From positions 1-9,520 of the forward strand of contig CAMWJR010000028.1 in NCBI GenBank assembly GCA_947174645.1: a stretch of DNA of 9,520 nt. The letters are read 5' to 3'. The stretch comes from an uncultured Verrucomicrobiota bacterium (lineage in GTDB: Bacteria; Verrucomicrobiota; Verrucomicrobiia; Opitutales; LL51). Under the pieces are notes generated by a model, which searched no databases, was not told the DNA's origin, and saw only the letters and a list, made by a program, of their open reading frames with translations. The translations under genes were made by a program, and so were the position numbers. Below, one piece after another: positions 5,324-9,520 of this stretch. Each line of letters begins with the position of its first letter. Position 1 is the first letter of the stretch.

Positions 5324-6976
5324 TCATTTCGGCGATTTTGAAACTTCTTTCAAACTCTCATTTTCTACTCTGAGGCTCTTATTCTCCTCTTTAAGTCTTT
5401 CGTTTTCCTCTTTAAGCGCTTTAATAGCCTGCTCGTCTGACTGTTTAAGATGTTCCAGTTCATCGTATTTTAAGAGGAAACGCTCCATTACTGCGCTACT
5501 TCTCTCTAATTGCTTGAATACTCGTTCAAATGTTGTAGCTTTTTTAAGTGCAGACACCCGATCCTTGTAGACATCCATAATAGAAAACTTTTCGCAACGA
5601 GGAAACCCTAAAGCGCCTATTTTCATCTGCAGCAAAATGGTATCCATATACTTTCCTTTTTCATCGGTATTGCTCTCATCTGGGGTTTCTTCGCTTTTAA
5701 CGATCACCGGGAAGGATTGTGCGGCAGCATCCCCTTTTTCGGTCTGGTACAAAATCATACAATTATCCTCTCTTCTCACTAAAGGCATCATATGTCCAAC
5801 CAAATTCCATCGCTCCTCTCCTTCGATAATTTCGGAGACACCAACTTTACAAGACAGAACATTCAATTCAATCTTCGGGCATCCTTTTTTATAAAAAAGT
5901 CGATGATTATCAATCAACTTAATGTAAACGTTACCAGACACCGGATTTTCTCTGTAAGGACCTGTCTCGGCCTTATTAGAGATTTCTTGGTAGTCATTTA
6001 ATGTATATCGGTCACAAAATAACATTCCATCCTCCTCATCAGGATCCTGCAACATTCCCAAAACTACCCGACATCTAAAACTCAGCCCTTCCTTGTCTTT
6101 TATGTCGCTTATTTCTTTTTTTACAAATTTATACCATTCTTGTGCACAATAAGTTTCGCTACTTTCCTTTGTTTTTGCACTGCGGCACAAATCTGCCATA
6201 ATAGCCTCAAGTTGTGTGAGAGCAAATACCAAACCTTCCTTATCGCACGAGGGATTTTCGTACCATTGAGAAATTTCTTTTAGGCGCTCTTTATCAGAAG
6301 GAGACCCAGAGAATGCAAGACGAATGCCATCCCGCATATTCTCTTCTATAACTTTTTTCCCCTTCTCAAAATCATTCTCATCGATTTCAAGCCCTTTCAT
6401 CTGGATATTTGCAAGCTCATCCGCACCCAGAGCACGAAAAAATTGTCTCAATAATATCTGTTCATTTTCATTTAAAGATCCCAAATCAAACGACGAACGC
6501 TGAATAATTGGGTTGCCTTCTTCGTTAAAATCGATCGACAGAATGTACTTTTGACTGATTTTTGCTAAATTTTCCAATACATTCACAAAGTCATCGCGTA
6601 ATCTATTGATTTTTTCTTCCTTTACTACAATAACCTGTTCCCCTCGATGTTTAGCAAGCTCAATCGCCGCTGCTACTGAAGCAAAAACGCAACCATTTTT
6701 TCTTCCGCCATAAATCTCAATTGTATGAAACCGATACGGATCATCCTCTCCTACCTGAACCTCCACATCCTTATGTTGCTTCGGAGCGATATTGATTTCC
6801 TGAATATCTTGATCAGCTGAAAATGTAGCTGACCTCGAAGGTGCAGCTCCATGCAGAACGCTTACTAAACACAAAAACGATGCTGCAAGCGCATTGCCCA
6901 AACATTTACACCCCTTTCGGGTTCCACAATTACTTTTACTAGTCACAGATGGTCTGTCAATCGCCGTCTCAAACAA
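5324..6976 (-). CDS. Secreted protein of unknown family; possible papain/USP-like cysteine peptidase with leucine zipper
   Basis: The product is at most 550 aa; numbering is from the TTG at 6976. Residues 20-50 look like a signal peptide: basic residues 20-24, a hydrophobic run ending LCLVSVLHGAA, then a Ser/Ala-rich cleavage zone, so export across the inner membrane is likely. A motif with GGRKNGCVFASVAAAI (90-105) resembles the Asn-x-Cys and following helix of papain- or USP-like cysteine peptidases. A later NLVGHMMPLVRRED (391-404) resembles the catalytic Gly-His strand of USPs. Cys96 and His395 are thus a candidate dyad; the third residue is not clear. Residues 503-547 form a coiled coil with Leu521, 528, 535, 542 and Asn525, 532, 539 in register. 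The start is uncertain: TTG 6976, GTG 6946 (which keeps the signal peptide) or TTG 6901. The gene is visibly more AT-rich than its flanks. The function is inferred, not recognised. Confidence 0.75.
   Translation of the reverse strand: MFETAIDRPSVTSKSNCGTRKGCKCLGNALAASFLCLVSVLHGAAPSRSATFSADQDIQEINIAPKQHKDVEVQVGEDDPYRFHTIEIYGGRKNGCVFASVAAAIELAKHRGEQVIVVKEEKINRLRDDFVNVLENLAKISQKYILSIDFNEEGNPIIQRSSFDLGSLNENEQILLRQFFRALGADELANIQMKGLEIDENDFEKGKKVIEENMRDGIRLAFSGSPSDKERLKEISQWYENPSCDKEGLVFALTQLEAIMADLCRSAKTKESSETYCAQEWYKFVKKEISDIKDKEGLSFRCRVVLGMLQDPDEEDGMLFCDRYTLNDYQEISNKAETGPYRENPVSGNVYIKLIDNHRLFYKKGCPKIELNVLSCKVGVSEIIEGEERWNLVGHMMPLVRREDNCMILYQTEKGDAAAQSFPVIVKSEETPDESNTDEKGKYMDTILLQMKIGALGFPRCEKFSIMDVYKDRVSALKKATTFERVFKQLERSSAVMERFLLKYDELEHLKQSDEQAIKALKEENERLKEENKSLRVENESLKEVSKSPK
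5385..5416 (-). repeat. 21-nt repeat encoding coiled-coil heptads
   Basis: TCCTCTTTAAG (plus-strand reading) occurs at 5385-5395 and again at 5406-5416, exactly 21 nt apart. It encodes the LKEEN units of the C-terminal leucine zipper of the secreted protein. One 7-residue heptad equals 21 nt, so the coiled coil probably grew by local duplication. Confidence 0.7.
6911..6918 (-). promoter_or_regulatory. Shine-Dalgarno-like GAAAGGGG within the 5' part of the secreted-protein gene
   Basis: GAAAGGGG stands 5 nt before an ATG at 6905 that is out of frame with the large protein (it would give 30 aa) and 9 nt before an in-frame TTG at 6901. If TTG 6901 were the start, the basic n-region of the signal peptide would be lost, so the site makes the start ambiguous rather than settling it. 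Confidence 0.3.
6933..6960 (-). promoter_or_regulatory. Candidate sigma-70 promoter near the start of the secreted-protein gene
   Basis: TTGACA (6960-6955) is a perfect -35 box, followed after 16 nt by TAAAAG (6938-6933), a 4-of-6 match to the -10 consensus. If active, transcripts would begin near 6926, which fits only the TTG 6901 start. It lies inside the frame if translation starts at 6976 or 6946, so it may be fortuitous. Confidence 0.25.
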
Positions 6977-7020
6977 AAGTCAAGTCTTTTTATAAAATTT
7001 ATTTAAGCATCCCAACACGG

Positions 7021-7092
<72 letters not shown>

Positions 7093-7105
7093 TCGAGACG
7101 CCCCC

Positions 7106-7133
7106 AGTAGAATTTTCCAGCCCGCGATGTCAA
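7106..7133 (-). promoter_or_regulatory. Promoter of the tRNA-Asn gene
   Basis: TTGACA (7133-7128) is a perfect -35 box, then a 16-nt spacer and TCTACT (7111-7106) as a -10 box (4 of 6). The following bases, GGGGGCG, make a GC-rich discriminator, characteristic of stable-RNA promoters under stringent control. Transcription would begin a few nt before the mature tRNA 5' end at 7092. Confidence 0.6.
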
Positions 7134-7157
7134 TCCATTATCGGCAAATATAAACGA

Positions 7158-7163
7158 TATAAT
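7158..7163 (+). promoter_or_regulatory. Candidate -10 box for glgA
   Basis: A perfect TATAAT lies about 107 nt upstream of the chosen glgA start. No good -35 box is present at 16-18 nt; the nearest hexamer is CCATTA. If used, it would give a leader of about 100 nt containing the inverted repeat at 7174-7195. It is divergent from the tRNA-Asn promoter. Confidence 0.35.
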
Positions 7164-7173
7164 TTCCCGTCCT

Positions 7174-7195
7174 TTTTGGTGGCGATATACCAAAA
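7174..7195 (+). repeat. Inverted repeat in the glgA leader
   Basis: TTTTGGT (7174-7180) and ACCAAAA (7189-7195) are perfect 7-bp arms with an 8-nt loop, and a T-G pair can extend the stem by one. It lies just downstream of the candidate -10 box, so it could be an operator or a leader hairpin. No function is shown by sequence alone. Confidence 0.35.
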
Positions 7196-7269
7196 GTGAT
7201 TGATATTAAAGCTCTTCCAGGGGACAAAACTTGCTCCATTCTCCATTTTTTTTATTATTCTTGTCAAGG

Positions 7270-8748
7270 ATGAGGAAGAAAAGAGATGCCCCACAAGCGC
7301 CGGTACCGCTCAAAATTTGCATGCTGACGCCGGAGTATGCACCATTTGCGAAGGTCGGGGGCTTGGGTGATTGTGTGGCGTCGCTTTCACGTTACATCGC
7401 ACAACTGGGATACGAGGTTAAGGTGGTTTTACCCAAATATTCCACATTTTCACTGCCATCGTCAGTGATTGAACACCCTCAGCCGATGATTGTCAATATG
7501 GGTTATGGGATCGAATTCGCTAAGGTTTGGGAACTCAAAGAGGACAATTTATCCGTTTATTTTTTGGAATTCGACCGCTATTTTAATCGCAACGGTATTT
7601 ACGCAGACCGGCATGGGGATTTTGGCGATAATCATGAGCGCTTTGCGTTCCTTGCGCGTGCGGCGATCGATCTTTGCTACTACCTCAATTGGATCCCAGA
7701 TATTTTTCATGGGCACGATTGGACCGCCGGACTCCTTCCGGTGCTCCTCGATACCGTTGAACGCGGGCGTCCCCTCGAACGCAGCGGCTCCGTCTTTACG
7801 ATTCACAATCTCCAGCATCACGGCTATGCGCCCCACTCGGTCTTATCGTTTTTAGGCATTCCAGACCATGTTTTTCGGCCCGATGGCGTCGAGGCTTTCG
7901 GTCAAGTCAATATGATGAAAGCGGGACTGTATTTTTCCACCAAACTCACAACCGTCAGCGAAAATTACGCGAAAGAGATCCAGACGCCGCATTTTGGTTT
8001 TGGTCTCGATTCGGTGTTAAAGTTTCGTGCAGGTGACCTTATTGGAATCCGTAATGGGATTGATGAAACGCTTTGGTCTCCCGAACACGACCCGTTGATT
8101 ATGCATCACTTTTCCCAAAATGATTTTAGAGGAAAAGCGCAATGTAAAGCCGAATTGCAGCACTACTGCCGTCTCCCAGAAGATCCGACGATTCCGATTT
8201 TTTCAGTCATCGCACGCCTTTACGAGCAAAAGGGATTAGACTATTTGGTCCGCATCCTTGAGAGCGTCTTGGGGCAGATGCGTCTACAGTTTGTATTATT
8301 AGGCAGTGGCGATCACGAGCTAGAATCGCAATTCATCCATATTGCGCGGCACCACCAGGATCAGGCTTTTATTTACATAGGCTACAACGAACCTCTGGCT
8401 CATCTCATCGAGGCCGGGAGCGATTTTTTCTTGATGCCCAGCCGATTCGAACCCTGCGGACTTAATCAGATGTATTCGATGCGTTACGGGACACTGCCGA
8501 TTGCACATGCCACAGGAGGCCTCACCGATACAATTACCACTTACGGCGAACACCCCGGTACGGGTTTTCTTTTTGACGATCTCTCGGAGTCCGCTCTATT
8601 TCACGCCATCGGCAAAGCGAATGCGCTTTACTACGATCAACCGGAGGTTATTTTAGCGATGCGGCGAAAGGCGATGGAACAAGATTTTTCGTGGAAGACA
8701 TCCGCAGAACGTTATGTCGATGTCTATCGGTGGGCACAAAAATACTGA
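7270..8748 (+). CDS. glgA: Glycogen synthase (ADP-glucose, GT5 family)
   Basis: This 492-aa cytoplasmic GT-B enzyme adds glucose from ADP-glucose to the non-reducing ends of alpha-1,4-glucan in glycogen synthesis. Hallmarks are all present: KVGGLGD near the N-terminus (28-34), HGHDWTAGLLP (147-157), TIHNLQHHGY (177-186), an acceptor-side segment ending GIRNGID (259-265), ARLYEQKGL with Arg316 and Lys321 for phosphate contacts, LLGSGD (343-348), and SRFEPCGLNQMYSMRYGTLP (391-410) with Glu394. The length is normal. The frame opens at TTG 7231, but ATG 7270 was chosen because it leaves a short basic lead before the LKICMLTPEYAPFAKVGG start of the fold. Its AAGG lies only 1 nt upstream, so the ribosome site is poor and the start is uncertain. 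The prepilin gene follows 49 nt downstream. No other glycogen gene is in view. Confidence 0.95.
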   Translation: MRKKRDAPQAPVPLKICMLTPEYAPFAKVGGLGDCVASLSRYIAQLGYEVKVVLPKYSTFSLPSSVIEHPQPMIVNMGYGIEFAKVWELKEDNLSVYFLEFDRYFNRNGIYADRHGDFGDNHERFAFLARAAIDLCYYLNWIPDIFHGHDWTAGLLPVLLDTVERGRPLERSGSVFTIHNLQHHGYAPHSVLSFLGIPDHVFRPDGVEAFGQVNMMKAGLYFSTKLTTVSENYAKEIQTPHFGFGLDSVLKFRAGDLIGIRNGIDETLWSPEHDPLIMHHFSQNDFRGKAQCKAELQHYCRLPEDPTIPIFSVIARLYEQKGLDYLVRILESVLGQMRLQFVLLGSGDHELESQFIHIARHHQDQAFIYIGYNEPLAHLIEAGSDFFLMPSRFEPCGLNQMYSMRYGTLPIAHATGGLTDTITTYGEHPGTGFLFDDLSESALFHAIGKANALYYDQPEVILAMRRKAMEQDFSWKTSAERYVDVYRWAQKY

Positions 8749-8766
8749 TCTGCCTTGCGAATACAG

Positions 8767-8796
8767 CCGACCTCATTACAATTAGGGCGAAGTCGG
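8767..8796 (+). promoter_or_regulatory. Hairpin enclosing the ribosome site of the prepilin gene
   Basis: CCGACCTC (8767-8774) pairs with GAAGTCGG (8789-8796) with one C-A mismatch, around a 14-nt loop that contains the AGGG likely to be the Shine-Dalgarno of the next gene. There is no following T-run, so it is not a typical terminator for glgA. The fold could modulate translation of the prepilin gene starting 2 nt later. Confidence 0.35.
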
Positions 8797-8797
8797 T

Positions 8798-9520
8798 ATG
8801 GATCTGAAGAACAAAAAATCGAGCGGATTAACACTCGTTGAACTCCTATTGGCGATTGCGATCGTCGCGATTTTAGCAGCAGTGACAACGGTGGGAAAAT
8901 TTCCAAGCGCCGAAGAATTGAGGATCAAAAAACCGGAAGATGCGATGCGCGAGGTCCTTTACGAAGCCCGTAAACTCGCGGTCCGTTACGGCCGACCGAT
9001 GCGTATTCATGTTTACGATAATGCCGCTACGCTCAACATTGCGGAGCTTTTTTTAGGCGCAAATTCTGGAAATAGCTTGGCCAATGCCTCGGATCCCGAG
9101 GAGTGCAAAAACGTCGCCAAATTTATCAATGAAATCGCGTCTCTCCGACAATCCATTACCGAACAAACGTTATCGAGCATCACAACCAATGTTACAACAC
9201 GCACTCCTCTGATGCTTGTCACAGATGAAACTAACCGGATCGTCTTAGATCACGGCGCTGTCGTTTACTGCCGAATCCAAAATCCTCAGCAAAATAATCA
9301 AAATATCGAAGCGACCATTAGCAGCGATCATCAATTTTTTGCACCGGCGCTTACAACAACGACCTCTGAAGGCCAATCTTATTCGGCATCACGCAGTCAC
9401 GCGCGTCCTTATATGACGCTCTACCCCACCGGTGTTGGAGAACACGTCGAATTCCTTGCGGACCGCTGGGGGCCTGCTGGTAGCAAATTTGAGATCACCA
9501 CCCTTGGAGCGATCCAACAG
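8798..9520 (+). CDS. Prepilin-type (GspH/FimT-like pseudopilin) protein, 3' end beyond the right edge
   Basis: An open frame of 241 codons runs from ATG 8798 to the window end without a stop. Residues 1-10 are a short basic leader (several Lys, ending SSG). A class III signal, GLTLVELLLAIAIVAILAA, follows, with predicted prepilin-peptidase cleavage after Gly10, Glu at mature position 5 and a hydrophobic helix to about residue 30. After the helix comes a segment with MREVLYEARKLAVRYGRPMRIHV, in the style of GspH/FimT minor pseudopilins. Such proteins prime or tip the pseudopilus of type II secretion or a type IV pilus in the inner membrane and periplasm. Leu instead of the usual Phe is at mature position 1. 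The rest is Thr/Asn-rich and not recognised. It may begin a pseudopilin cluster to the right. Confidence 0.85.
   Translation, partial: MDLKNKKSSGLTLVELLLAIAIVAILAAVTTVGKFPSAEELRIKKPEDAMREVLYEARKLAVRYGRPMRIHVYDNAATLNIAELFLGANSGNSLANASDPEECKNVAKFINEIASLRQSITEQTLSSITTNVTTRTPLMLVTDETNRIVLDHGAVVYCRIQNPQQNNQNIEATISSDHQFFAPALTTTTSEGQSYSASRSHARPYMTLYPTGVGEHVEFLADRWGPAGSKFEITTLGAIQQ

Noticed and set aside
6977..7020. Rho-independent terminator after tRNA-Asn.
   Set aside because: The stretch is AT-rich, with TTTTATAAAA, but no GC-rich stem followed by a T-run could be built.
7549..7836. Minus-strand 95-aa frame, and a plus-strand 121-aa frame at 7490-7855, inside glgA.
   Set aside because: Both lie within the well-supported glgA coding sequence, have no domain and no ribosome site, and are shadows.

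Overview
The window joins a bacteriophage head-gene module (left half, minus strand) to bacterial chromosomal genes (right half). The glycogen synthase, the prepilin-type protein with a GLTLVELL motif and the mostly weak Shine-Dalgarno sequences suggest a Gram-negative bacterium. From the general look of the proteins I would guess the Verrucomicrobiota (Opitutae/Puniceicoccales type). That is inference, because no rRNA or other marker gene is present.

Layout. Positions 1-5130 hold six minus-strand phage genes, transcribed right to left: a 101-aa protein in the small-terminase position, the large terminase, a Mu gp29-like (DUF935) portal, a Mu gpI-like protease/scaffold, a small decoration-type protein, and a major capsid protein cut by the left edge. 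All six are intact within the window and are spaced or overlapped as one operon. They would build the procapsid and package DNA into it. No integrase, transposase, lysis or tail gene is visible; tail genes would be expected past the left edge. Positions 5131-5323 have no convincing gene but carry 9-nt repeats and an inverted repeat, and are the probable control region of the head operon.

Positions 5324-6976 (minus) encode a 550-aa protein that I do not recognise by family. It has a signal-peptide-like N-terminus, a Cys/His pattern that could belong to a papain- or USP-like cysteine peptidase, and a C-terminal leucine-zipper coiled coil. Its base composition is visibly more AT-rich than its neighbours. 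Next comes tRNA-Asn(GTT) on the minus strand with a readable promoter, then on the plus strand glgA (ADP-glucose glycogen synthase) and the start of a GspH/FimT-like prepilin gene cut by the right edge.

The most interesting points are: the secreted peptidase candidate lying between a tRNA gene and a phage module, so possibly element-borne cargo; a strong internal Shine-Dalgarno and ATG at the protease/scaffold boundary, recalling the Mu I/Z arrangement; the repeat-rich region before the head operon; and a head module with no Mu F-like gene at its usual place and no visible early region.
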